From the NCBI GenBank assembly GCA_947462335.1, contig OX381718.1, positions 44,144,281 through 44,208,280 of the forward strand: a DNA stretch of 64,000 nucleotides. The letters run 5' to 3'. The DNA comes from Harmothoe impar. Its lineage: Eukaryota > Annelida > Polychaeta > Phyllodocida > Polynoidae. Made by a program: the position numbers and the translations under genes. Below are positions 12,895 through 23,850 of this stretch, one piece after another (position 1 is the stretch's first letter; each line of letters opens with the position of its first letter). The notes below the pieces were generated by a model. The model saw only the letters and a list, made by a program, of their open reading frames with translations, searched no databases and was not told where the DNA came from.

Positions 12895-12935
12895 ATATTG
12901 TATAGGCTGCACCAAGAGTGCAGCCTATACAATAT
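12895..12935. repeat. Perfect 17-bp-arm hairpin
   Basis: ATATTGTATAGGCTGCA is followed by a 7-nt loop and its exact reverse complement. It sits in intron 2. It may be a MITE relic or a transcribed stem-loop; the short arms do not favour a miRNA precursor. Confidence 0.85.
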
Positions 12936-14368
12936 ATATATATACACATGTGGAACATGATCTAAGTTATAGGCCACTCACAAATAGGTCACTGGATAAC
13001 CAGGTCAGGTCACAAGTAGCAGGTTAGGGCATGCAGGTAGATGGGAGGGGAAGAATTTGTCATAGTGGGTTTAGTTACCATCTACAATGTACCAATGAAG
13101 AACTTTGTAGATAATATAACTCTACAGTTCTGTACTGGCTTAGAATGCCCTAATTCTGATATCATTCTAATGTATGATTTGTAATCGCTAACAGGGATAC
13201 ATCTATTCCAGATATAGATATGTTAAGGTAAGCTTTCTTAATGATAACTACAGCACAGAACTTGACCTACTTTTTTCTAGCTATGTGTGTGCACTTTGAG
13301 TCCCATCTTTATGTTTATCTACAATGCTACCATGATAAACCAACAGTGTTGTCAATAGAGGCCTGGAGGAGGAGGCCCACTATTGCACAATGAGGTTACG
13401 TTTACGTGGTGAAATATCTGTTCACACTTAAAAATTATAGCTAATTATGTTTGGCATAACTGACCAATACCAAGTGGCACGCATGGCAAACTCTTCCTTG
13501 ACTGATATAGTCGACGGGCATCTGTCACTGTATATTCCCTATAGCGTCTGAATCAACTTACCGTTTACTCCATAGGAAGTACCAAATACACAAACGCTTT
13601 CGTTTTCAATGTGGTATAGCATGAAGCAAGCTCTCAGCACCTAAGCGTATGCTCAACAAGTGCACCAAGTGAGGTCACTACATGGTTAGTTATACTCCCA
13701 CATGGAGCCCAACGAGTCTGTTTGACCTCACACTGTGCTAGTTTCTACGCCTGGCCTACGCACACAGGTCAGCGCCTCATGGTGGGCAAGGCCACAACTA
13801 ACTGTTACAAGCAGGACTGTGTCACATACACTCTCTGCCAGAAGGTATTCACTCTCATGCACTGAGTGTTTTTATCAATATTAAACACTTATTTTTTAGT
13901 TACCGTAAATTCTCTCATAGAAGCCGCTGCTCGCCAATGCAGCTTATAGGAGCTGGTGAAGGCTTATGTTTTTAGACGTATAGTACCGTATTAAAGTTGT
14001 CATGATTGTACCCCTTGTTAGGCTTATAGACTTTTCTGAAACTCTACGTGCTGCTTATACGTCAGTTAGGATAGGATTATATGCCATAATGCTTAGATGC
14101 CGGGAAACCACATTTGTATCTGAGAGAAGAGGGAGTGGTACATGAGTTAACGACTCGTATGACACAAAAGCGATGTACTGAAATATTGATAATCAAATCA
14201 ATGTGTTGCAAATTCCATATCTACCATAGCGGTTTCCATAACTTCCTTCTTAGGACCTGACTATTAGAACATATGGTATCAGCTTCTTCTAACTAGAGGG
14301 CTTGAACAGCAAAAGCAGTGCAAAAAATCTAGTGTGTGAGCCTAATCACAAAAGAGTCAGGGTAGGTG

Positions 14369-14470
14369 TCTGTAGTGTGCTGCCTGTAGTGTGCTGCCTG
14401 TAGTGTGCTGCCTGTAGTGTGCTGTCTGTAGTGTGCTGTCTGTAGTGTGCTGCCTGTAGTGTCCTGTCTG
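14369..14470. repeat. 14-bp tandem repeat
   Basis: About seven units of GCCTGTAGTGTGCT with C/T variants. It is followed by a CCCCACCC-rich stretch to about 14575. The ORFs spanning it are artefacts. Confidence 0.85.
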
Positions 14471-15699
14471 AGTGCACCCCTGACCCCAACCCCACCCCCG
14501 ACATCAACTCCTATCCCGACATCAACCCCACCCACAACCTCAACCACACCCCAAACCTCAACCCTACTCCACCCCACTGTCAATTTTGTCCACAGATGGC
14601 AAACTGGTCTGACAAAAAGTGTCTCAGGCGAAAAAAAATTGACACTACCATTGGTTTAGCACTAAATCGCAGCATGGACCAAGCATCCACGTTAGTACAT
14701 TCATGTTTGTCTACAGACCCCAAAAAAGTTTTTGGTAAGGTGTACTTCGGCCTTTTTTTTAGGGGGTAAATAGTGGACAGAAATGATTGTTATTTTTTAT
14801 GAAATACGACTGTGCCATTGCTTTAACCAAGGACACCCATATTTAACACCCCCCGTTCAATAACCAATGGCCGTATTTAACAGCCTGTGACGTCATCAAA
14901 AACGGTGGTTTGTTGACATTTGAACGGCATAGAAATAAGTTATTTCAGCTACTTTTACTTTTTTGAATAAAAAAACATAAAAAATAAACACAAAGGCACA
15001 CTCATTTAGGTCTGTTACTTGGGTTATTTCACTTGTTGAAGGTGGGGTCGCATTTCACTCGGCCTACGGCCTCGTGAAATACGGTCCCACCTTCAACTCG
15101 TGAAATAACCCAGCCAACAGACCAAAACTCGTGAACCTTTGTCTATGTATTTAAGTCATTGGAATGGAAAACACACCCAAAGTGTGAAATATTTTGAGAG
15201 GCCTAATTTTTTTTTCATTAAAAAAAATCTATGCAAGGCATCACATAAGACTCTGGGAGTGTAAATTAGGGTTGTAATATGGGTCAAGTTAAAGTCATGT
15301 AGTATTTGTTATGTGTAATTATAGTATGAATGTGAAGTAAAATAATTAATAATGATTGAATGTGTGCTTTACATTACAAATGACTCAAGGTCAGAGTGAA
15401 GAAGTGATTGAATTGATTAGTTGAAGCTGCTGTAATGATCAAGCCCTGTGCTTGATAATTGATTGGGGATTTGTAACAGAAATGTAATTAGTTTTAATAG
15501 TAATATTCAATGGTAAAGCGAAGACCTGATGTTATACACAAGGGGACAAATTCAAGGATTTTACGGCAAAGCCGTAGTGGCTTTGGGTTTTATAAGATTG
15601 TTATGAACTACATGTGAGAAAACGAGGGGGCATAGATTTATAATTTTTCGTGTTTCTGGGGTTCTTATGCAATTCATGTATGGCATAACAATAGAATCC

Positions 15700-16676
15700 A
15701 ATATGTGTCAATGGAATCAAATAGGTACCAATGCACCTCCATTGATGCCTATGCAAATACCATCTTGGCAGCCATCTTGAAAATTACCTGGATCAAAAAT
15801 CGGAGCCTACAAATGGATTCTACACCCCAGAAAACCCTATTATACATGTGTCATACAAGGAAATCGGACAATCTTGAGTATTTGGTGGCCATCTTGGCAG
15901 CCATCTTGGAAATTTCTCGGATTAAAAATCTGAGCCTGAAAATGGATTCTACATCCTAGAAACCCCTATTATCCATGCATCACACAAGGAAATCAGACAA
16001 TCTTGAGTTTTTGGTGGCCATCTTGGCAGCCATCTTGGAAATTTCTCTGATTGAAAATCTGAGCCTGAAAATGGATTCTATATCCCAGGAAACCCTACTA
16101 TCTATGTGTCACACATGGAAATCAGACAATCTTGAGTTTTTGGTGGCCATCTTGGCAGCCATCTTGGAAATTTCCCGGATTGAAATTGTGAGCCTGAAAA
16201 TGGATTCTACATCCCAGAAACCCCTACTATCCATGTATCACACAAGAAAATCAGACAATCTTGAGTTTTTGGTGGCCATCTTGGCAGCCATCTTGGAAAT
16301 TTCTCGGATTGAAAATCTGAGCCTGAAAATGGATTCTATATCCCAGAAAACCCTACTATCCATGTATCACACATGGAAATCAGACAACATTGAGTTTTTG
16401 GTGGCCATCTTGGCAGCCATCTTGGAAATTTCTTGGATTGAAAATCTGAGCCTGAAAATGGATTCTATATCCCAGAAAACCCTACTATCCATGTATCACA
16501 CATGGAAATCAGACAACCTTGAGTTTTTGGTGGCCATCTTGGCAGCCATCTTGGAAATTTCCCGGATTGAAATTGTGAGCCTGAAAATGGATTCTACATC
16601 CCAGAAAACACTACTATCCATGTATCACACAAGGAAATCAGACAATCTTGAGTTTTCGGCAGCCATCTTGGCAGTC
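15700..16676 (+). repeat. 129-bp minisatellite with paired YY1-like motifs
   Basis: ATCTTGGCAG recurs at 15762, 15891, 16020, 16149, 16278, 16407, 16536 and 16665, a constant period of 129 bp. Each unit carries GGCCATCTTGG and AGCCATCTTGG, whose complement CCAAGATGGC is close to the YY1/Pleiohomeotic site CAAGATGGC. Because 129 is divisible by three, a 43-residue repeat ORF stays open on the plus strand (15705-15959 and 15975-16901), broken by one TAG. No signal peptide, domain or splice context supports coding. Confidence 0.9.
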
Positions 16677-16727
16677 AGAGGGAGGAGGAGGGGGCAGAAG
16701 GAGGGAAAGCAGAGGGAGGAGAAGGTA

Positions 16728-17430
16728 CCTGGGGGGGCCACTCCCTCAGCCTTACTGACTAGGCCAAAAAAAAAAAAAGGTTTGTTTCCGGTCACCCGAC
16801 CGGGTCTAGCAAAACAGGGCCGGGTCCCCCTCTTTTCTTCTCTTTTTCAAATCTTTCCCTACATACCAGTTTTTACGGTTTGTAAATCGGATAATTTTTA
16901 AGGATTTTAGAGGAAAAACGCTAAAAATAGGCCTAAAATGAGAAAATTAAAAAAGAAAATTAAAAAAGAAAAAAAAAAATCCGACCGGCCGGGTCTGGGT
17001 TGTCTGACCATGTTACCGGAAACCAACCTTTTTTTTTATTTGGCCTTATGTGTGAACACGATTCCAAGGGAAAGGGTATGTTTTTAGACCTTAGGCACGG
17101 ACCCGTGAGGGCCCTTGGATAGGGCTGCTTTTTGGGCAAATTTGGAGAATAAGGGGTACATATTAAGGCCCAATGACTAAAAGAACTGTTCAGATGAAAC
17201 TTGTGTACGTATTTTCTCTACATAAGAAATATAAGAGTATATTTTAAGCCTACCTTTTTTTGTAATTTTCTTTGATTTTCCTTGGTCACCCTTTAAAAGG
17301 GTATGTCTTCTGTTAATTTTCCCGTAAAAAGGGTGCTATTTTGTTGATTAGTCTCCCGTGATAAGGGTGTCAAATTTGAGGTGATGTTCACACATAGTTA
17401 CTATAGAAAAGATAGGGAGTGGCCCCCCCG
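16728..17430. mobile_element. Non-autonomous DNA transposon with 10-bp target duplication
   Basis: Inverted ends GGGGGGGCCACTCCCT (left) and AGGGAGTGGCCCCCCC (right) are flanked by the identical 10-mer GGAGAAGGTA at 16718-16727 and 17431-17440. The surrounding purine-rich minisatellite continues on both sides. A 9-11 bp duplication fits Mutator-like elements; the class is inference. A second element (16761-17046) lies inside it. A related end fragment lies at 42421-42545. Confidence 0.75.
16761..17046. mobile_element. AGGCC-family MITE, copy 1 (nested)
   Basis: Inverted ends AGGCCAAAAAAAAA and TTTTATTTGGCCT, followed inward by TTTCCGGTCACCCGACC and its counterpart GTTACCGGAAAC. Other copies lie at 47382-47745, 53926-54160 and 62957-63213. 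The middle shares a TTTTTACGGTTTGTAAATCGG block with elements at 45392 and 56583. Confidence 0.75.
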
Positions 17431-17440
17431 GGAGAAGGTA

Positions 17441-17660
17441 ACAGGAAGGAGGAAAATGGGGTAGAGTGGGGGGGGGGGAGGGGTAGATGGGGTAGTAGGA
17501 GGGGGCATAGGAAGGAGGAGAGGGCAGAGGGAGGAGGAGAGGGCAGAGAAAGGAGGGAGGAGGAGGAGAGGGCAGAGGCAGGAGGAGGAGGAGAGGGCAG
17601 ATGCAGGAGGAGGAGAGGGCACAGGGAGGCACAGGGAGGAGGAGGGGGCACAAGGAGGAC
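17441..17660. repeat. Purine-rich minisatellite (GGAGGAGAGGGCAGA)
   Basis: Imperfect units of GGAGGAGAGGGCAGAG; the left part of the same array is at about 16677-16717, split by the transposon at 16728-17430. Overlapping Pro/Ser- or Gly/Glu-rich ORFs on both strands are low-complexity artefacts. Confidence 0.8.
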
Positions 17661-18947
17661 TTGTGATGGCCTAACTTTAAAGACTCAGGGTTGGTGCATG
17701 TGTGTGTGGGGTGGGGGAGGGGTAATTATGTTGGACTTCACAGTTTGTCTTTGGGCGGGCTTGAGTGATTTCAAGAGCCACCCTGGACCCACTCAACTTC
17801 TAGTATAGGTCCTGTATGTGCATAGTATGGGAATTGGCATTGACATTGACAGCTTGGCTTGACATAGGAGTCAATAGTTATTAGGCTGGTACCTATCCTT
17901 GCCATTGACAGCCACATTAGAGAACTCAAAATATGGCTGTTCACAAGATGTCTAGGCCTTACCACACGGTACATTGGTTCTACATGTAGTAACTGAAAAC
18001 AAGATCTAGGATAAATTAGTCTTGCACATGCCTACAAGGACACATGGGGATACCAGTCCTAAGCAAGGTTTAAGGGCCAGCTAGGGCTATATCTAACAAT
18101 GAACAAGGGGGCCTATGCTAGTCTTTTCTTGTCGAAAAGCTGACACACTGGTCAGTGGTGCAAATGGCTTTGGGGACAAGGTCCCAAAGCCAATAATGGG
18201 ACCAGAATGTTATAGATCATGACCGGAGAATCGTGCAGGTCATTAAAGAGGATGCAGGATTCTGGAATACTCAGATAGTGTAAGTGGGTATGAAATTGCA
18301 GCTTCGCACACAAGTGGGTTATTACATACAGAAACTTGACCGCTTTATGACAGGGATGCCAAGTTACCCCACCCCTAAATCGTATTTCTTACGCTGTTTA
18401 GACCCCAAAATCGTAACAATTTTTGACTGAAATCGTAACAAAAATTGTAACAATAGAATAACATATCTAATGAGTCAGCATGATGCAAAAATGTATTCAT
18501 GGTTCATTGAAATGGTAATCTGACCCATCATACAAATCATCATTTGCTTGCTCCTCAATGTGTAATGTTATATTTCTAGATCTGTTTGCTTAGTGAGCAA
18601 CAGAATCTATTTTGTGTACCTGTAGTAGGCTGTTTTTCCCATATCTCAGCATGGTACACTTATATTCTAAAAAAGACCATAGATGATTGAAAATGGTAGT
18701 TGAATATTCAAAATTGTAATGGGCGTAATAGGGGGTCAAAAATCGTAAAATAAATAGCGGTTTAAAACTATACAGCTACTATAGAGTAACACAAATGTTA
18801 ACTAAAGGAGTGGGCTATGTAACTAGCCTATAGATCTATAAAATGTATGCAAAACATGATTATTCAATAGGCTTATCTTTCTCAATTTCAATGTCTTATT
18901 GTGCACCCAGATATTCAAAGGGGGGGAGGAGGAGACTTGTATTTTTT

Positions 18948-19050
18948 GCCGCTACTGAAATGTATCAATTCGCCGCTACTAAAATGTATCAATTCGCTGC
19001 TACTAAAATGTATCAATTCGCCGCTACTAAAATATATCAATTCGCCGCTG
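18948..19050. repeat. 24-bp tandem repeat
   Basis: Four units of GCCGCTACTAAAATGTATCA plus four bases, then an ACACAC microsatellite at 19064-19080. Confidence 0.9.
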
Positions 19051-19819
19051 GTAACGAGTTCTCACACACACACACACACATACACACTCATTTCATGACT
19101 TCATGACGTACGTTATCTTAACCCAAATATTATTTGACCTTTCAAGAGAAGCTGATGTAAGACTCAACTCGGTGCACATATTCTGACGTTACGTTCTGTG
19201 ACGTAAGGCCCCGCCAGTGTGGGCGCCAGACTGCATCCGTTCCCACCAAATTGTCAGCGCTGCGGCGTAAACAGCGAAGTCAAAGAGCAAACACCATGAT
19301 AAGACAATGCACTGTCTTTACAGAGATGCCAACCGTCCCGAATTGTCCGGGACAGTCCCGGAAATCGACCCTCTGTCCCGTGTCCCGCCCGCAAGGGTGT
19401 GTGTCCCGGAAAATTCAGATCAAGAGCTACAAAATGATATCTTATATGTCCAGATACTCCCACTGGTTACAAAGTTATTAAAAGTCAAAAAGAAATCACC
19501 AAAATGCAGCATTTTACCCCGGTCCCTGCACTCTAATACCTAAGCAACACCATCCGTGTTACGTTTTTTTAAATGTGCCCTCTTACCTAACTTTTGCTGT
19601 AAAATACCCCCCTTTTAGGATAAAAACGCTGAATTTTTTGCCTCTGAAAATACTCCTATTTTTTATTACGCTGACTTTTTCAGCCTTTAAACACCCCCTT
19701 TTTTTCTCTCCAAATACCAACCCCCAGGGAACATCCCCATTTTCTAATAAGCTAATGAAAAATGTTCGCCGAAATTGCCATGTAAATAGGCCTATATGTT
19801 CTTAGGCCTTACACAGACT

Positions 19820-20406
19820 TGATTGATTGATTGATTGATTTGTTTAACATCCAGACGTATATCAAGTACCTCACGGGACATCTCAAGTTGGCAAGGAGTC
19901 ATCCACAAATAGTGGTAGTCTGCCTTGCAGTAGTAGGACAGGTATTTATATGCTGCTTGCCCAATACAGCAGTGACCGCATCTATGGATGATCGAATCTA
20001 TGAAATGAATGACCGCATCTATGAGGTGAGGGAGAAAACCGCTACCGGGGCACGTCCCCTACTCTTTTCGAAGGATAGCAAGTGTTCTTTTATTTGCCTG
20101 GTCCTACCTACCTGGGTTAGTACCATAGTAGGCAGGGTGAGACAAACCACGGCCTTTGATATCTCAGACGTGGTTCACTGAGGAGGAAATCCCATGCCAG
20201 ACCACCAGCAAGAAGGCCCGGGCCCGCGCATATGGGCAGCGGTTGCCAAACAGCTTATGTGACTGATCACAGCAGTAAGGCACGAGACCCCTCAAGTTTT
20301 GTCACCTTTTACGAATCCGGTATGCCCATTGGTATTGTGGAAGGCTCCCGATGTAGTTATTCTACTCCTTCATGCCCCTATCATGAAGGTCCCCACTAAC
20401 ACAGGG
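19820..20406. repeat. (GATT)n-linked dispersed element
   Basis: A GATT run (19820-19843) is followed by TTGTTTAACATCCAGACG and sequence with no long ORF. CCCATTGGTATTRTGGAAGG (about 20325) and the sequence after it recur near 23885 and 30856, so part is repetitive. The class was not identified. Confidence 0.5.
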
Positions 20407-21083
20407 GGACTTACACAGACATAAAGGGTCAGAGATTTGCCCTTTTTTGCTTTATTCATTGAGATGATAGTATATTAACCCCCTTTCCTACTTCTCACTG
20501 ACATTTGGCTGAAAAAGACCCCCTATTTGTGAATTTCACGGACGTGCAGAGTGAGTTAAAAAGTACCCCTTTCTCGGCGTTTTGGTAACCTCTGTAGTAA
20601 CCTCTTTTTTAAAAGGGCCGCGTTGGCCTATCGATTTTTTAAATGGCTGTGTTGCCATGTCGCCCGTGTCGTTTTTTACCCATGTAGGGGCACAACTCTT
20701 CACGTAGCCATGGGTAGTTGTCATTGGAGGGGATTGTGGTGCCAAGATACACATACTAGTCTACTCATACTACCTTCGGGATCGGCACATCTCATATTAA
20801 CACATCATCATTTTGGTAAGAATATCATATTTATCTGTCAGTGGTTTCGGCGAGTCAATCCCTCACAACAGAGTTCTGTTAAGTGGATTCTTTCATACTA
20901 GTTATTTCTCTCTGCATGGTGTACTGGGATATTTCATGTACAGCAGTGCACACTCTTATGCAATATTTTATCTTTGATGCAGTTGACCAACTTCGCCGAT
21001 CGCGAAACACCGCAGAAGATGAAATCTACGTGAAAAAATGCCAACTTTACATCAAAATATTGTTTTATTGCTAAGTATTTTCA

Positions 21084-21163
21084 TTAACCCTTTCACCACT
21101 GGGTTTCTTGTAACTCAATGCAATTTTGTGCAATATATTGGCTTACCGTGTGGAAGGGGTTAA
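21084..21163. mobile_element. 72-bp TTAA-flanked mini-element, absent from copy B
   Basis: TTAA at 21084-21087 and 21160-21163 encloses 72 bp starting CCCTTTCACCAC and ending GTGTGGAAGGGG, which are imperfect inverted ends. The matching place in copy B (about 28117) has a single TTAA (TTCATTAAACTAAC), a precise empty site. Confidence 0.88.
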
Positions 21164-21783
21164 ACTAACAACAGGAGTTATCACCATTTTTAGTAGGGAA
21201 TACAACAGAACAAAAATTGAAATGGTACACTAATGAAAATTAGGTTCTCCAAAGGTTCACTTTTTTTGGGAGAATCTCAGTTTTTTTTCAGTTTTTCAAA
21301 GAAATCTCTTATTTTAGGTGATAAAACTTATTTTTTTCCCATTTCTTTTGACACATAGAGATTCCTGAGGTGTTTTGCAACAAAATGATATAGCTCAAAT
21401 AGTTCACATGATAGTGCATCAAGGTGTAATAGATGAGAGAAAAGAGGTCTGCACGAAAAAACAGGGCTTGACCTAGTTTCACAGCGTTACAGAGAACATA
21501 GCCCACTCCAATTACGAAAAAATCGTAACACTTGACATCCCTGGCTTTAGGAGATCATATTGAAACTGAAGGTCACAACGCAGTGACACGTGAGGACCCT
21601 GGAGGGGACCTGGATATTGGGTATATAATAATCATTGCACTGATGAAATATTATTGATTATGTTTGTTAATTAATTACAATTTACTATGTTTATTAGAAT
21701 ACTTTATATTCATGCATTACAATCGGTTACAGGTATAACTGTTCTAGTTAAGGTTTTGGTTTATGTATACAAATATATATCTA

Positions 21784-21968
21784 TACCGTATTCGACGTAA
21801 TAAGCGCACAGTGCGCTTAAAAAATTATCATGGACACCATTTAGTAGTTAAGAGTTTAATTGGGGTCAAAAATTGAGAAATTTTTGGTTATTTCTAGTAT
21901 AAGAATCAGCCCAAAAAGGGGTGTGTGCGCTTATTAGGGGGTGTGCGCTTATTACGTCGAATACGGTA
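21784..21968. mobile_element. TA-flanked MITE (ACCGTATTCGACGTAATAAG ends)
   Basis: Long inverted ends, TACCGTATTCGACG... and ...CGTCGAATACGGTA, enclose about 185 bp; TA at each side suits Tc1/mariner/pogo-type insertion. The second copy lies at 28755-28939 by duplication. Confidence 0.8.
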
Positions 21969-23044
21969 TATATATATTGAATTGTCCATATTAAACTATC
22001 AGCAAGTGGTCATAAAAGCACCGTGAGTTCCGAGCCTATGGAGAACGCACGATCGGAAACTATTTTGATACGCAGCCATCTTCGGCAGCATTTGGAACGT
22101 GTTCGGCCGTCCTCTGAGGTTTTCTGCATGACTACGGCGGGTCTCGGGCCAACCTCGGCAGACCGCCAACCGCTAAGCCAATCAAAACGCCTATTAGATT
22201 TCTGCCCAATCAGAGTTCTCCTGACAACTTCACGTCCACAGAATTTCCCGCGGATCACGGCACATTGGAGTCGTGCAAAATCTAAACAGGAACGTATTGT
22301 TTGCATTTCAAAGTTTTGTTTCAATTCTTTGAATTTCCATTTAGTACACTGTAATTCGGTTTTATACCATTCCAATACTACCAACACTCCCTAGTCCACA
22401 TAAAGCTGTGAGAAACCTTCAGTTCTGTGAAGATATAAGAAGGTAGGAGGTGAATTCGGCTATTAGAGCATCTCGAAAAGCGTCTCAAAGAATATTCTGT
22501 GTAAAGTGCAGATTGGTGAAGGTTGCTGCTTTATTTAGATCCCTATGCTATAACATTTAAGGCCAAATCTGCTTTTTTATGATTTTGTTATGTTTTTTCA
22601 ATCCCATTTTTCAACTATAGATATTGCTTGGATTCATTCCGGGATAGATCTTAGGTATTGAGATTGAATGAAAGTCGCAACATGCAGGATTTTTGCCTTA
22701 GATTTCGCACTATTTCATGCTGAAAAACCGTTATAACTTTCACTGAAATTTTGCAGAATTTCGCTAAAACACCTGTCGTATAAGAAACTGCGGGCACAGC
22801 GGTACCCTGGTTCAATAAAGCGAAGATATGATTGGATAACCTGGCTGACTGTCCATACAGGTTGGGAGCCGGTGCCTCATCGGAATAGCACCACACCACA
22901 GTTTAAACAACACTTTCTGCGCCTTGTCGCCAATCTCCTGCGAATTATACTAAACCATCACTAATGATGTACTCTGCTTTAGTAAGTTTCAATTGACATT
23001 TCAACCAGCCACAAAAAACTAGGTGGGGAGGAGCAGTATGAAAA

Positions 23045-23850
23045 ATATCCTGCCTTCCACCTAATACCACCTGCCAGCCACTATACCTCCTGCCACCCAC
23101 TATACCCCTACCACGCACTATATGCCCCCTGCCACCCATTGCACTACCACCACCTAATGTACCCCTGCCACCCACTGTACCACCTGCTACCCACTGCACT
23201 ACCATAAAACCTCGCGGATAAACCTAACTCGCGTATAAGCCGCACCCTGAGTTTGGGCCGATCCTATAAGCCGCAGAGGCCTCCTGAATGGTCCCTAAGA
23301 AAAACATGTACCAGTTATGTGGGGGTCATCCTTCACTGCCTGCCCCCCCCCCCCACACACACACCCTGAGTGATGCCCAAGCTGTGAGAATGCTTGTGTT
23401 GCAACCTACTACCAGCACTCTTCTGAGCTTTTATAGAGGAGGTGTGAAGATATATAGCATCAACACTGCCCACTCACCCTTGTGAGCCACAACCCCCAAC
23501 CCCCCACCCCCTCGCAGTCCCTGCAGCTCATGGGGAATCTAAGGAATTTTGGAAATTATGCTTTGGAAAAACTTGTGTATAAGCCACACCCTGAGTTTGG
23601 GCATATCCTATAAGCCGCACTGGCGATCTGACTCGCGTACTAGCCGCAGCTTCTACACGAGGTTTTACAGTACCTGCTACCCAATGTATCATCTGCCACC
23701 CTTGTTACCAGCTGCCACCCTCTGTACCAGCTGCCACCCAATGTACCCCTTGCCCCCAATGTTGCCCTGCTTTACCATACACCACCTGCCACCCAATATG
23801 ACATCTGCCACCCACTGTATCATCTGCCACCCTCTATACCACCTACCACC
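23045..23850. repeat. CTGCCACCCA minisatellite interrupted by a TA element
   Basis: Imperfect units of about 19 bp (CTGCCACCCACTATACCAC) occupy 23045-23199 and 23673-23850. Between them, 23200-23672 has inverted ends TACCATAAAACCTCG and CGAGGTTTTACAGTA with TA borders and internal GTATAAGCCGCACC motifs. The same arrangement recurs in copy B, with the element at 30171-30643. Confidence 0.8.

Larger units (their letters stand above)
11219..15699 (-). other. Start of intron 2 (acceptor side): noncoding with decayed repeats
   Basis: A GGTGGG-rich stretch lies at about 11800-11870. A CCGGCGGC-rich element occurs at about 12600-12680. 13340-13850 is a diverged copy of the repeat at about 24470-24850 (shared TTGGCAWAACTGACCAATA and GTGGCACRCRTGGCAAAC). 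14880-15120 has a symmetrical block around a CGTGAAATACGG core. No coding exon was recognised. Confidence 0.5.
18351..21543. mobile_element. CAG...CTG MITE split by a 2.76-kb insertion
   Basis: The left end CAGGGATGCCAAGTTA (18351) runs to about 18751 and the right end (21510-21543) finishes in AACACTTGACATCCCTG. The intact relative at 38637-39034 is continuous across the break (..AAAATCGTAAAATTACGA..). The interval 18752-21509 is therefore secondary sequence. The right half is also in duplication copy B (to about 28514), so the split predates the duplication. Confidence 0.7.

Noticed and set aside
14329..14659. Val/Gly-rich and Thr/Pro-rich ORFs on opposite strands
   Set aside because: They are products of the 14-bp tandem repeat and the adjoining CCCCACC-rich stretch.
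17348..17808. Pro/Ser/Leu-rich and Gly/Glu-rich ORFs in several frames
   Set aside because: They are by-products of a purine-rich minisatellite.
22010..22394. Overlapping 125- and 123-residue ORFs on both strands, repeated at 28981-29365
   Set aside because: Both strands are open over the same GC-richer block, the copies are identical by duplication, and no domain is visible.
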